Source of the DNA: Ectothiorhodospiraceae bacterium
GTDB taxonomy: Bacteria; Pseudomonadota; Gammaproteobacteria; Nitrococcales; Aquisalimonadaceae
Direction of reading: 5' to 3'
Assembly (NCBI GenBank): GCA_020831845.1
Contig: JAFIFV010000043.1
Coordinates: 31,673-95,672, forward strand
DNA: 64,000 nucleotides
Each line of letters starts with the position of its first letter. Within the stretch, counting starts at the first letter, position 1. Under the pieces are notes generated by a model. It made no database searches, was not told the origin of the DNA, and saw only the letters and a program-made list of their open reading frames with translations. Position numbers and translations under genes: made by a program. Shown one piece after another: positions 18,999-30,923 of the stretch.

Positions 18999-19312
18999 TG
19001 CTACACCTCGTGGGTTCTGGGCGAAAAACGCCTGCCGCGGGAATTTTGTTCCCGGGACAGAAAAGCTTCTTCTTGTGGAGGCGACCGGTGGCCGCCGTCA
19101 GAGGCTCACTGTCTGTTCGCCACCGTTTGCCTCTGTTTCAAGCCTAGCCCGCCTTTCCACCTTTTGGGTGGATGGCGCACCGGGAACCAAGCATAACGCG
19201 GCTACGGAGCAGACGTCACTGTATGGCAATGCGATCGCCCATGAGAAATATTCATGCCGCGGCTGTCTGTCTGCAGCTGCGGGGAACGGATATCCCGGGA
19301 TGGATCAGCCCT

Positions 19313-19954
19313 TCAGGGGCTGTTGCTGTGGTGGTTGTTGTGGTTGTGGTTGTGGTTGTTGTTGGGCTGTCCGGTGGACATGCCGGCCGTCACGGCGAAG
19401 CGCATGGCGGCATCCATGGTCATGTCGACGGGCTCCACCTGTTCGGCGGGCAGTATGAGGGTGTAGCCACCGATCTGGTAGCTCATGGGCATGTAGACGG
19501 CGATTTCCCCCTTGCCGCCCAGCTTGTCGGGCAGGCCCTCGAAATCCGTTCGGGTCACGAAGCCCAGCAGGCGGCCCCTGGTCTCGCCCAGGGTCACCGT
19601 CACCATGACCACTTGGCTGGCCTGGTCCTGGTTGGTCCGGCGCACGAAATCCATCAGGTCCTGCACGGCACCGTAGATTATCTTCACGCCGGGCAGTCGC
19701 TGCATCACGCCTTCGGCCCAGCCGAAGACGGCCTGGAACACGTAGGCCTGAAGCAGGAAGCCCAGCAGAAAGATCACCCCGATGCCCACCGCCAGACCCA
19801 GGCCGGGGAAGTAGAAGGGCAGCAGCGCGGCGACCACCGGGCCGAACACGCTTTCCGCGAGGCTGGCCAGCCAGTAGATCAGGTAGAGCGTGACCACGAT
19901 GGGGAGGATGGCCGCCAGGCCCTTGAGGAACGTCTTGGAGAGAAACCGTGTCAT
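19313..19954 (-). CDS. DUF502 family membrane protein
   Basis: TRFLSKTFLKGLAAILPIVVTLYLIYWLASLAES; YMPMSYQIGGYTLILPAEQVEPVDMTMDAAMRFAVTAGM; 213 aa. Confidence 0.88.
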   Translation of the reverse strand: MTRFLSKTFLKGLAAILPIVVTLYLIYWLASLAESVFGPVVAALLPFYFPGLGLAVGIGVIFLLGFLLQAYVFQAVFGWAEGVMQRLPGVKIIYGAVQDLMDFVRRTNQDQASQVVMVTVTLGETRGRLLGFVTRTDFEGLPDKLGGKGEIAVYMPMSYQIGGYTLILPAEQVEPVDMTMDAAMRFAVTAGMSTGQPNNNHNHNHNNHHSNSP

Positions 19955-19999
19955 TGCAGTGATTCCCTGTGCCTGTGACTAACCGCGTGCGGTTGGGGT

Positions 20000-20713
20000 C
20001 TAGCCGCCGAAGACGTCGCGCAGCAATTGCGTCGTGCGGGCTACCGGGTCCTCGCGGATGCGTTCCTCTTCCCGGGCCAGGACAGTGAACAGGCCGTCCA
20101 GCGCCTGCTCGGTGACATAGGCGTCCAGATCGGTCTGCAGCGGCTGCACCAGCGGCAGCCGGTTCCAGGCCTGGGTGAGCTGACGATAGTAATCGTAGCC
20201 GTTCACGGCGTTCAGGCGGCTGGCGACGATAGGCCGGTAGCGTTCGCGCAACTCGCTTTCGGATTGGCCGCGCAGATAGCGGGTGGCGGCGTCCGGTCCG
20301 CCGGTGAACACCGCTTGCACATCGCGGGGGCGCATGTCGGAAATCGCGTTGACGAAAATGGCCCTGGCTTCAGCAGCGGCCTGTTCGGCGGCGCGGTTCA
20401 TGGCCACTTCCAGCTCATCCACCTGCCGGCCAAGGCCCAGTTGCCGTAGCCTGCCGCTGGCCGATTGCAATTCCTGCGGCAGGGCGATGCGGATGGCTTC
20501 GTCGGCCAGATAACCATCCACCCGGTTGGTCTGCGCGACGGTCCGGTCGGTGCCCACACGCAGTGCCTCGCGCAGCGCGGCCTCCACGCGACTATCACCG
20601 TTATCCGCGCTACGGCTGCTGCGTTCGCTACTCTCGGTGGGCAGCAGCACGCATCCGCCGAGCAGCAAGATCAGCGCGAGCAGGCCGGGGAAGGCGAAAC
20701 GTCCTGGGGTCAT
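20000..20713 (-). CDS. DUF4197-like lipoprotein
   Basis: Lipobox LLLGGC; EALRVGTDRTVAQTNRVDGYLADEAIRIALP...; 237 aa. Confidence 0.8.
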   Translation of the reverse strand: MTPGRFAFPGLLALILLLGGCVLLPTESSERSSRSADNGDSRVEAALREALRVGTDRTVAQTNRVDGYLADEAIRIALPQELQSASGRLRQLGLGRQVDELEVAMNRAAEQAAAEARAIFVNAISDMRPRDVQAVFTGGPDAATRYLRGQSESELRERYRPIVASRLNAVNGYDYYRQLTQAWNRLPLVQPLQTDLDAYVTEQALDGLFTVLAREEERIREDPVARTTQLLRDVFGG

Positions 20714-20748
20714 GTGCGTTCTCCCTTGTCGTTGTCGCCGGCGATGGA

Positions 20749-22241
<1,493 letters not shown>

Positions 22242-22245
22242 GACC

Positions 22246-24567
22246 TCAGGTCTTCGCTGTGCGTTTCTTCGGTGCCGCCTTGCGACGGGCCTTGCGCTCC
22301 GGGGCCTTGGCCAGCAGATCCTTGCAGGTTTCCAGCGTCAGCTTGTCCGGCTCCTCGCCCTTCGGGATCTTGGCGTTCTTCTTGCCGTCGGTGATGTACG
22401 GCCCGTAACGACCGCGCAGCACCTGAATGCCTTCCTGCTTGAAGTCCTGGATCACCCGGTTGGCATCCGCTTCCTTTTTCTCGGCAATCAATTCCTTCGC
22501 CCGTTCCAGTTCGATGGTGTACGGGTCGTCGTCGCGGATGGAAACGTACTTCGAACCGAATTTCACGTACGGACCAAAACGGCCGATGTTGACCTGGATT
22601 TTCTCGCCTTCCTCGGTCTCGCCCAGTTCGCGTGGCAGTTCGAACAGCACCAGCGCCTCTTCCAGCGTGATGGTGTCCATTTTCTGCCCTGGGCGCAGAC
22701 CGGCGAACTTCGGCTTCTCCGCATCATCCTTGGTGCCGATCTGCACGAAGGGGCCGTAGCGGCCGACGCGGACCTGCACCGGCTTGCCGCTCTTGGGGTC
22801 GGTACCCAGTTCCCGCGCCTGCACGACCTCCTCGCGAGAGATGTCCTTCTTCTCATCGACAGTGGCCTTGAACGGATCCCAGAACTGCTTCAGCAGGGGC
22901 ACCCACTCCTTCTCGCCCAGGGACACCTGGTCGAGCTCATCCTCCAGTCGCGCGGTGAAGTCGTAATCCACGTACTGCGTGAAATGATCGGTTAAGAACT
23001 TGTTTACTACCCGACCGACCGACGTGGGCTTGAAGCGGCGGTTCTCCAGGATCACGTACTCGCGATTGGTCAGCGTGGAGATGATACTGGCATAGGTGGA
23101 CGGACGGCCGATACCGTATTCCTCCAGCGCCCGCACCAGGCTGGCCTCGCTGTACCGGGGCGGGGGCTCGGTGAAATGCTGTTCCGGCCGGATTTTCTCC
23201 AGCGCCACCACGTCGCCTTCTTCCATCGGGGGCAGGATGCGGTCGTTGTTGTCCGCCTTGGCGTCGTCGACGCCTTCCTGGTAGACGGCCATGAAGCCGG
23301 GGTCGGCGATGGTGGAGCCGGTGGCCCGGAACACGTTGCCCTCGCCGCAGGAGAGATCCACGGCCACGGTGTTGATCGTGGCGTGAATCATCTGGCAGGC
23401 GACGGCACGTTTCCATACCAGATCGTACAGGCGGAATTGCTCGTCACTGAGGAAGCGCTTGACCTCGTCCGGGTGGCGTGCCGCCGAGGTGGGGCGTACG
23501 GCCTCATGCGCTTCCTGTGCGTTCTTGGCCTTGGTCTTGTAGCTTTGCGGTGTTTCCGGCACTTTCTCCTTGCCGAAGCGCTCCGCGATGACGCCTCGGA
23601 TTTCCTGCACCGCTTCGCCTGCCAGGCTCACCGAGTCGGTACGCATGTAGGTGATCAGGCCCACGGTGCCGCCGCCGACGTCGATCCCCTCGTACAACTG
23701 CTGCGCCACGCGCATCGTGCGCTGGGCTCCGAAGCCGAGCTTGCGGGAGGCTTCCTGCTGCAACGTGGAGGTGGTGAAAGGTGGCGCTGGGTTGCGGCGG
23801 CGCTGCTTGCGTTCCACCTTGATGACGGCGAGACCGTCCCGGCCTTCCGCGCTCAGCACCTTCTCCACTTCCGTGGCCCGGGTTTCGTTGTCGATGGTGA
23901 ACTGTTCTATCTTCTCGCCGCGGAAGTAGGACAGCTTGGCCTGGAAATCCTGGGTATCCTTCTTCAGGTCGGACTCGATGGTCCAGTATTCCCGGGGCTT
24001 GAAGGCCTCGATTTCCAGCTCGCGCTCGACGATCATCCGTAGCGCGGGGGACTGCACCCGTCCCGCCGACAGCCCGCCATGGATCTTCCTCCACAGCAAT
24101 GGCGAGAGGTTGAAACCCACCAGATAATCCAGCGCCCGGCGTGCCTGCTGGGCGTTGACCAGGTCCATCGACAGGTCCCGGGCGTTGTCGATGGCCTCCT
24201 TGATGGCGCGCTGGGTGATCTCGTGGAAAACCACCCGCCGCACCGGCTTTTCCTTCAGCAGGCCGCGTTCCTCCAGCAGCTCGAACAGGTGCCAGGAAAT
24301 CGCCGCGCCTTCGCGGTCGGGGTCAGTGGCCAGGTACAGCGCGTCAGCGTCCTTCAACGCCTTGGCAATGGCATCCACATGCTTCTTGTTGCGATCGATC
24401 ACCGTGTACTTCATGGCGAACCCGTTGTCCGGATCCACCGCACCTTCCTTGGGGACGAGGTCGCGGACGTGGCCGTACGACGCCATCACCTGGAACTCCT
24501 TGCCCAGGTATTTGTTGATGGTCTTGGCCTTGGCCGGCGACTCGACGATGACGAGTGACTTGCTCAT
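22246..24567 (-). CDS. topA: DNA topoisomerase I
   Basis: MSKSLVIVESPAKAKTINKYLG; ATDPDREGAAISWHL; MRTDSVSLAGEAVQEIR; 773 aa. Confidence 0.98.
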   Translation of the reverse strand: MSKSLVIVESPAKAKTINKYLGKEFQVMASYGHVRDLVPKEGAVDPDNGFAMKYTVIDRNKKHVDAIAKALKDADALYLATDPDREGAAISWHLFELLEERGLLKEKPVRRVVFHEITQRAIKEAIDNARDLSMDLVNAQQARRALDYLVGFNLSPLLWRKIHGGLSAGRVQSPALRMIVERELEIEAFKPREYWTIESDLKKDTQDFQAKLSYFRGEKIEQFTIDNETRATEVEKVLSAEGRDGLAVIKVERKQRRRNPAPPFTTSTLQQEASRKLGFGAQRTMRVAQQLYEGIDVGGGTVGLITYMRTDSVSLAGEAVQEIRGVIAERFGKEKVPETPQSYKTKAKNAQEAHEAVRPTSAARHPDEVKRFLSDEQFRLYDLVWKRAVACQMIHATINTVAVDLSCGEGNVFRATGSTIADPGFMAVYQEGVDDAKADNNDRILPPMEEGDVVALEKIRPEQHFTEPPPRYSEASLVRALEEYGIGRPSTYASIISTLTNREYVILENRRFKPTSVGRVVNKFLTDHFTQYVDYDFTARLEDELDQVSLGEKEWVPLLKQFWDPFKATVDEKKDISREEVVQARELGTDPKSGKPVQVRVGRYGPFVQIGTKDDAEKPKFAGLRPGQKMDTITLEEALVLFELPRELGETEEGEKIQVNIGRFGPYVKFGSKYVSIRDDDPYTIELERAKELIAEKKEADANRVIQDFKQEGIQVLRGRYGPYITDGKKNAKIPKGEEPDKLTLETCKDLLAKAPERKARRKAAPKKRTAKT

Positions 24568-24686
24568 ATGTTTGCCAGTGGTTGCCAGTTACCGCGCACG
24601 GTCTGTAAGGGCGCGTGAGTATCCGAGGCCCGCAGCGCGGGCCGTTCCGATCGGCTGCAAGTTTGGCAGGCGAGGCAGGCGGGAGT

Positions 24687-25181
24687 TCAGTGCACCAGAT
24701 GAACCGGATTTTCGAACAGCAGGTTTTCCATCCACGCGTAGGCCTCTTCCTGACCGGGCTGATTGTACAGAACCATCAGCGAGACCCACTTGACCAGATC
24801 CAGGTCGGTCTCTTCCTCTTCCAGCGCCATCAACCGTTCGATGATCACCTCGCGGCTGGCGGGGCCGAGGACTCCGGCTTGCTCGAGAAACAGGATAAAG
24901 CCCCGGCTTTCCGTGTCCAGCTTCGCCTGCTCGTCGTCGGTGAACAGGCGGATGGCACGGCTTTCCTCCATCAGGCCGTGCGGCAGGTCCCTGGACTGCG
25001 TCAACGCGTCCAGCCAGTCGAAGGCCTTGCGGATCTCCACCTGGTGGAAGCCGGCGTCGAACAGTTCGGATTCCAGGGATTCCCGATCCGGTTGGGGTTC
25101 GTCGTCATAGATATAGTTTTCGAACAGGTACATCAGGACGTCGAACACATTTTCTTTCATTTGCGGTCCTCTGGCCGACAC
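24687..25181 (-). CDS. smg: Smg/DUF494 family protein
   Basis: MKENVFDVLMYLFENY core; gene order topA-smg-dprA. Confidence 0.92.
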   Translation of the reverse strand: MSARGPQMKENVFDVLMYLFENYIYDDEPQPDRESLESELFDAGFHQVEIRKAFDWLDALTQSRDLPHGLMEESRAIRLFTDDEQAKLDTESRGFILFLEQAGVLGPASREVIIERLMALEEEETDLDLVKWVSLMVLYNQPGQEEAYAWMENLLFENPVHLVH

Positions 25182-26272
25182 CGGGCGTAACGACCGCCGG
25201 GCATGGCAGTGACGTGGCCTTGCAACTCGAGTATGAGCAGGATGGAGGAAACGGCTTCGGGCGTCAATCCGGTGCGCTGCAACACTGTGTCGAGCGTCAC
25301 AGGATCATAGCCCAGGGCGTCCATGACCTGGGCATGTTCCGCGTCCGGGGTCTGCTGGCTGGTGCTTTCCTCTGCTTCCCCCGGGATATCCGGCAGCGCC
25401 AGTTGGCCGGGAAGTTCCTCCAGAATGTCGGCGGCCTGTTCCACCAGTTTCGCGTGGCCGCGGCGGATCAGCGCATGGCAGCCCTTGGCGAGCGGGTTGT
25501 GAATGGAGCCGGGAATCGCGAACACCTCGCGACCGTGTTCCAACGCGTAGCGGGCGGTGATCAACGACCCGCTGCGCAGGCTGGCTTCCACCACCAGGAC
25601 GCCGACACCCAGGCCGCTGATGATGCGGTTGCGCCGCGGGAAGTGGTCCGGCCGCGCGGTCACGCCGGTGGGAAACTCGGTGACGATGGCGCCCATCGCG
25701 GCGATGCGCTTCGCCAGTTCGCGGTTGCTTGAGGGGTAGATGCGGTCCGGCCCGGTGCCAGTGACGGCGATGGTGTAGCCGTCGGCGTCCAGGGCCCCTT
25801 GGTGGGCGGCGGTATCCACTCCCTGGGCGAGACCACTGGTGATCACCAGGCCAGAGCGGGCCAGGTAGGCGGCGAAGTCGCGCGCACTCTGGCGTCCTCC
25901 GGCCGTGGGGCGGCGACTGCCCACGATTCCGATCTGGGGGAAGGACAGCAGTTCCGGGTCCCCGACCACGAACAGCAGTGGCGGTGGATTGGGTATCTCC
26001 CGCAGGCGCTTGGGATAGTGGTGAGATGCCGGCGTGAGGATGTGGTGGTGTGGCGAGGCTTCTTCCCAGGCAAGATCCCGTTCCACGCCGGCGTCGTCCG
26101 GGGCGGTCAGGCCCTCCACGGTAGGCGCGTCCAGTTTGAGCTGCCCCCAGCCGCGCCGCCCGGCGGCGAACACCGCCCCGGGGTCACCGAAGCGTTCAAG
26201 CAGTTGCTGGAACACGCTGGGTCCGATGCCGGGCACTCGCCAGAGAGCGAGCCAGTCACGGAGTTGGGGCAT
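25157..26272 (-). CDS. dprA: DNA processing protein DprA
   Basis: GIVGSRRPTAGGRQSARDFAAYLARSGLVITSGLAQGVDTAAHQGAL; 371 aa. Confidence 0.95.
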   Translation of the reverse strand: MPQLRDWLALWRVPGIGPSVFQQLLERFGDPGAVFAAGRRGWGQLKLDAPTVEGLTAPDDAGVERDLAWEEASPHHHILTPASHHYPKRLREIPNPPPLLFVVGDPELLSFPQIGIVGSRRPTAGGRQSARDFAAYLARSGLVITSGLAQGVDTAAHQGALDADGYTIAVTGTGPDRIYPSSNRELAKRIAAMGAIVTEFPTGVTARPDHFPRRNRIISGLGVGVLVVEASLRSGSLITARYALEHGREVFAIPGSIHNPLAKGCHALIRRGHAKLVEQAADILEELPGQLALPDIPGEAEESTSQQTPDAEHAQVMDALGYDPVTLDTVLQRTGLTPEAVSSILLILELQGHVTAMPGGRYARCRPEDRK

Positions 26273-26350
26273 GATGCATTAGCTATGGTCGCCGGTGAAA
26301 ACGGCGGAACCGGCCCCCAGAGAGGCCGGTTCCGGTTCCGCGCGATGATC

Positions 26351-27376
26351 TCAGGGGTTGCGGACGATGTCCATCACACCCATGTGCCGTTCCGCCCGCA
26401 TGACCAGCCCGAAGCTGAGCTTGTCGAACGTGCGGAAGATGATGAGTTCGCCGGCCCGCTCCTCGGGGAGGGTCACACGGTCGCCGGTGACCTGATCCCG
26501 AATCTGGCGACCGGCCTTGTAGATGGCCAGAACGTCGCCGACTTCTGCGCCCTGCTCGTCACCCAGGTTCAGCACCACGACGTCGAACTGACCGATCTGG
26601 CTGACCCCATCCAGCACATGGATGATCAGGCCGTTCAGCTCCATGTCCGGCGCCTTGGGGAAGAAATTGGCGCTGGCGGGCTGGCGCGGCGTGCGCAGGA
26701 GACGGTCGCCGGGCAGTATCTCGCGGTTGCTGCCGGAGACGACGGCCGTGGCGGGGTCGCCGTTGCGCTGGATGTTCAGGTCGCCAACGTGAGTCGCTTC
26801 ATACCCCAGTATCTGTCGGGTTTCCGGGTCGCGGAACGCAGCGCCTCGGCGTACGGCGGCGAACCCGCCATCGGCGTCGTCCTCGGCCAGCCTGCGGACG
26901 TAGACGCGGTCGCCGCGTGACGCCAGCACGCGCTCGTCCTCGCCGGCCACGATATAGGGGGCCTCATTGAAGAAATCCTCGTCCACCACGTGGCTGCGGC
27001 TCAGGAAAGGCCTGATGGCATCCATCGGGATGGTGGGGATCGCCGGCGACAGTTGCTCTTCGCGCACGCCCGGCGACAGCCGTACTTCGCGGGTGCCGCG
27101 CTCCACGGTCAGCCGCGGTTCACCGTCCACGAACACCAGGCTGATCACGTCGCCCGGATATATAAGGTGGGGGTTCTCGATCTCCGGGTTCACGTGCCAG
27201 ATTTCCGGCCAGAACCACGGGCTGGTGAGGAAACGCTGGGAAATATCCCACAACGTGTCGCCACGTTGCACCGTGTAGCGTTCCGGGTGGTTGTCCCTGA
27301 AAGCGTCGCTTGCAGCGAGCAGGGGCAGACAAATAAGCAGGCCGGTAACCAGGCTCAGCAGCTTCCTGATGCGCAT
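26351..27376 (-). CDS. LysM peptidoglycan-binding domain protein
   Basis: Signal peptide; YTVQRGDTLWDISQRFLTSPWFWPEIWHVNPEIENPHLIYPGD; upstream of and divergent from def. Confidence 0.92.
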   Translation of the reverse strand: MRIRKLLSLVTGLLICLPLLAASDAFRDNHPERYTVQRGDTLWDISQRFLTSPWFWPEIWHVNPEIENPHLIYPGDVISLVFVDGEPRLTVERGTREVRLSPGVREEQLSPAIPTIPMDAIRPFLSRSHVVDEDFFNEAPYIVAGEDERVLASRGDRVYVRRLAEDDADGGFAAVRRGAAFRDPETRQILGYEATHVGDLNIQRNGDPATAVVSGSNREILPGDRLLRTPRQPASANFFPKAPDMELNGLIIHVLDGVSQIGQFDVVVLNLGDEQGAEVGDVLAIYKAGRQIRDQVTGDRVTLPEERAGELIIFRTFDKLSFGLVMRAERHMGVMDIVRNP

Positions 27377-27505
27377 GTTTTATTCCTTCAACATCCGGCC
27401 GGTATCCGTGGGCGACGGGAGGCCATGATTTCGTTATAATCCGCGGTCAATGGCTTTTGCGTTCAAAGGCTAACCCGATCCTTCCCGCTCCGCAATGAAG
27501 TGACC

Positions 27506-28036
27506 ATGGCTAAACTCGACATCCTGCATTATCCCGACCCCCGGCTGCGGAAAAAAGCCGACCCCGTCACAACGGTGGACGAAAGTATCCGCAAATTGGT
27601 CGATGACATGTTCGAAACCATGTACGACGCGCCGGGTATCGGCCTCGCGGCCACCCAGGTGAACGTGCACAAGCGCGTCATCGTCATCGATGTGTCCGAG
27701 GACAGAACCGAGCCGCGCGTATTCATCAACCCGGAAATCCTGGAGCTGGACGGCGTCGAGCAGATGCAGGAAGGCTGTCTCTCGGTTCCCGGCTACTTCG
27801 ATTACGTGGAACGCGCCGAGCACATCCGCGTGCGGGCGCTGGGCCGGGACGGGGAAGCGTTCGAGCTGGAAGCCGACGGCCTCCTCGCCATCTGCATCCA
27901 GCACGAGATGGACCACCTGGAAGGCAAGCTGTTCGTCGATTACCTGTCGGAGCTGAAGCGCAAGCGCGTCCGCAAGAAACTGGAAAAGCAGGCCCGCATG
28001 GACGGCGAGGGTGCCCGTCAGGGCATCACCGCCTGA
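27506..28036 (+). CDS. def: peptide deformylase
   Basis: [36 protein letters not shown]. Confidence 0.97.
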   Translation: MAKLDILHYPDPRLRKKADPVTTVDESIRKLVDDMFETMYDAPGIGLAATQVNVHKRVIVIDVSEDRTEPRVFINPEILELDGVEQMQEGCLSVPGYFDYVERAEHIRVRALGRDGEAFELEADGLLAICIQHEMDHLEGKLFVDYLSELKRKRVRKKLEKQARMDGEGARQGITA

Positions 28037-28046
28037 GTGATCCGGC

Positions 28047-28997
28047 GTGGCTGAACCTTCCCGCCTGGTTTTCGCGGGGACCCCCGAATTTGCCGTGCCC
28101 GCGCTGGACGCGCTGATCCAGTGCGGCCATCCACCCGTTGCCGTCTACACTCAGCCTGATCGCCCCGCCGGCCGTGGCCGGCAGTTGCGTGCATCGCCGG
28201 TGAAACAGCGCGCGCTGGAGGCCGGTATCCCGGTGTATCAGCCCACGTCCCTGCGGGACGCGGAGGCCCAGACGGAACTGGCGGCGCTGCGGCCCCGGTT
28301 GATGATCGTTGTTGCCTACGGCCTGTTGTTGCCGCAAACGGTCCTGGAGACGCCTGCACTGGGGTGCGTGAACATCCATGCCTCGCTGCTCCCGCGCTGG
28401 CGCGGCGCTGCCCCGATCCAGCGTGCGGTGCTCGCGGGCGATCGCGAGACCGGTGTCTGCCTGATGCAGATGGAGCGTGGTCTGGACACCGGTCCGGTGC
28501 TGGCTCGCGCGGTCACGCCGATTCATCCCGAGGATACCGGAGGCACGCTGCATGACCGGCTTGCCGCCATGGGGGGCAGTCTGCTGGCGGAACGGTTGGC
28601 GGAGCTGCTGGCAGGCTCGCTTGTGCCACAGCCCCAGGACAATGCCCTGGCGACCTACGCCAGCAAGCTCGACAAGGCCGAGGCGCGTCTGGACTGGTCT
28701 CGCCCGGCAGCCCGGCTGCAGCGTCAGGTGGCCGCCTTCAATCCCTGGCCGGTGGCGGAAACTGTCTGGCGCGGTCAGACCCTGCGCGTCTGGAAGGCGC
28801 GGGTGATCCCGGGGGCAGTCGAACCCGGCGGGCAGCCGCCCGGTACCGTTCTCGTCGCCACGAAGCAGGGAGTTGACGTCGCGACCGGCGACGGTGTGCT
28901 GCGTCTGCTGGAGCTACAACCCCCTGGCAAACGGCCGATGGCGGTGGATGCTTTTCTGAACAGTCGACCGCTGGAGCCCGGTGAACACCTCGCGTAA
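28047..28997 (+). CDS. fmt: methionyl-tRNA formyltransferase (GTG start)
   Basis: [42 protein letters not shown]; 316 aa. Confidence 0.97.
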   Translation: MAEPSRLVFAGTPEFAVPALDALIQCGHPPVAVYTQPDRPAGRGRQLRASPVKQRALEAGIPVYQPTSLRDAEAQTELAALRPRLMIVVAYGLLLPQTVLETPALGCVNIHASLLPRWRGAAPIQRAVLAGDRETGVCLMQMERGLDTGPVLARAVTPIHPEDTGGTLHDRLAAMGGSLLAERLAELLAGSLVPQPQDNALATYASKLDKAEARLDWSRPAARLQRQVAAFNPWPVAETVWRGQTLRVWKARVIPGAVEPGGQPPGTVLVATKQGVDVATGDGVLRLLELQPPGKRPMAVDAFLNSRPLEPGEHLA

Positions 28998-30330
28998 GCG
29001 CCGTCGCCCTGCCCAAAAGGGGCGCCAGCCTGCCGACGCGCGGCAGGTCGCCGCCGCAGCGGTGCGCGATGTGCTAGCCGCTGGCCGCTCGCTGTCCGAT
29101 TGTCTGTCCCCCCTGCTCGCGTCGTTGACCGATCCCGGTGAGCGCAGCCTGGCGCAGGAGCTGGCCTTTGGTACGCTGCGCTGGCAGCCCAGGCTTGCGT
29201 TCTGGCTGTCACGCCTGCTTGAGCGCCCGCTCAAGGCGCGGGATAGCGAGGTTCAAGCGGTATTGCTGGTCGGGCTCTATCAGTGCAGCGGTACCCGCAT
29301 GCCCGCGCACGCCGCCGTGGCCACGGCGGTGGATGCCGCCCGGGCGCTGTCGCAACCCTGGGCGGCGGGCATGGCCAATGCGGTGCTGCGTCGGTTTCTC
29401 CGCGAGCGGCAGCAACTGGAGGCCGCGGCGGAGCAGGATGCAGAAGCGGCTTCCGCGCATCCTGCCTGGTTGCTGGAGTGCCTGCGGCGCGACTGGCCCG
29501 AACACTGGCAGCATCTGGTGGCGGCCAACAACAGCCGCCCGCCGATGACCCTGCGCGTGAACCGTCGCCGTTATACGGCGGCCGAATACAAGGACAGGCT
29601 GGCCCGGGAGGGCATCGCAGCCGTGCTGCACGCCCACGCCGCGGAGGCCCTCGTGCTGGATGCGCCCGTCTCGGTGGAACGCCTGCCGGACTTCCAGTCA
29701 GGGGCAGTCTCCGTACAGGATGCCGCGGGCCAGTTGGCCGCCTCGCTGCTGCAACTGGAGCCGGGCCAGCGCGTCCTCGACCTGTGTGCGGCTCCCGGCA
29801 GCAAGACCTGTCACATGCTGGAGCGCGAGCCGGGGCTGGCGGGGGTGACAGCGGTGGATCTCGATGAGCACAGGCTGCAACGCCTGACCGCCAACCTGGG
29901 CCGGCTCGGCCTGGAGGCGGAGGTGCGGGTGGGTGATGGCTTGCGGCCGGAGACCTGGTGGGACGGCAAGCCCTACCAGCGTATCCTGCTGGATGCTCCA
30001 TGCTCGGCCACCGGGGTGATACGGCGCCATCCGGACATCAAGCTGCTGCGCCGCGCAGCGGACATTGCAGCGCTGACCGATACGCAGAGTAAGCTGCTCC
30101 AGGCCGTCTGGCCCCTGCTCGACACGGGGGGTATGCTGGTGTATGCCACGTGTTCCGTGTTACCTGGGGAAAATCAGGAGGTTGTTCGCGAATTCCTGAG
30201 CCGGAGACCAGATGCGCGTGAAGAGCCCCTTGCTGTCGACTGGGGCATGCCGCGGCCGGTGGGGCGCCAGATAATCACCGGAACGGCAGACATGGACGGT
30301 TTTTACTACGCGGTTCTGCGCAAACAGTGA
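28981..30330 (+). CDS. rsmB: 16S rRNA (cytosine-967-C5)-methyltransferase
   Basis: [52 protein letters not shown]; overlaps fmt. Confidence 0.96.
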   Translation: MNTSRKRRRPAQKGRQPADARQVAAAAVRDVLAAGRSLSDCLSPLLASLTDPGERSLAQELAFGTLRWQPRLAFWLSRLLERPLKARDSEVQAVLLVGLYQCSGTRMPAHAAVATAVDAARALSQPWAAGMANAVLRRFLRERQQLEAAAEQDAEAASAHPAWLLECLRRDWPEHWQHLVAANNSRPPMTLRVNRRRYTAAEYKDRLAREGIAAVLHAHAAEALVLDAPVSVERLPDFQSGAVSVQDAAGQLAASLLQLEPGQRVLDLCAAPGSKTCHMLEREPGLAGVTAVDLDEHRLQRLTANLGRLGLEAEVRVGDGLRPETWWDGKPYQRILLDAPCSATGVIRRHPDIKLLRRAADIAALTDTQSKLLQAVWPLLDTGGMLVYATCSVLPGENQEVVREFLSRRPDAREEPLAVDWGMPRPVGRQIITGTADMDGFYYAVLRKQ

Positions 30331-30923
30331 CCACTATGAGCTGTCGATACTCGGTATACGGTCTCCGGCTACGCTGCCTGCTGCTGGCGTGCCTGCTGGT
30401 CGTCATGCCGATGCCGCTAAGCGCCGATGAGCCGGGCATAAGGCTGATTACCGGCGATGTGCGGGAAGCGGGGCGTCAACTGACGCTAGGCGCCCGTTTT
30501 CGTGTCACTCTCACGGACGAGGCGGCGGAAGCGCTGGCCAGCGGCGTGCCGCTGACGCTGGAAGTGCAGGCGCGGGTGACGCGCCCGCGCTGGTGGTGGC
30601 TGTGGGATGCGGAGCTGGCGGACGTGACGGTGCACTACGAGTTGCGTTATCACGCCCTCAGCCGCCGCTACGTGATCCTGCACCGGGAGACGGGGGATCG
30701 CCGCACGTTCTTCCGCCAGGATGTGGCCATGGACGCCTGGGGGACAGTGGACAGTCTGAACCTGATGCCGTTGCGTCGCCTGGACGGTGTCGACCGCTAT
30801 CAGGTGGAGGCCAGGGCACGGCTGGATCTGGATGCCCTTCCCCATCCCTTGCGGACCGTGGCGTACGTGAATCCGGACTGGCGTCTGGTGAGTGAGTGGT
30901 ACACATGGCCGGTGGGTCGCTGA
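30327..30923 (+). CDS. DUF4390 domain protein
   Basis: RYHALSRRYVILHRETGDRRTFFRQDVAMDAWGTVDSLNLMP; position between rsmB and ntrY. Confidence 0.85.
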   Translation: MTTMSCRYSVYGLRLRCLLLACLLVVMPMPLSADEPGIRLITGDVREAGRQLTLGARFRVTLTDEAAEALASGVPLTLEVQARVTRPRWWWLWDAELADVTVHYELRYHALSRRYVILHRETGDRRTFFRQDVAMDAWGTVDSLNLMPLRRLDGVDRYQVEARARLDLDALPHPLRTVAYVNPDWRLVSEWYTWPVGR

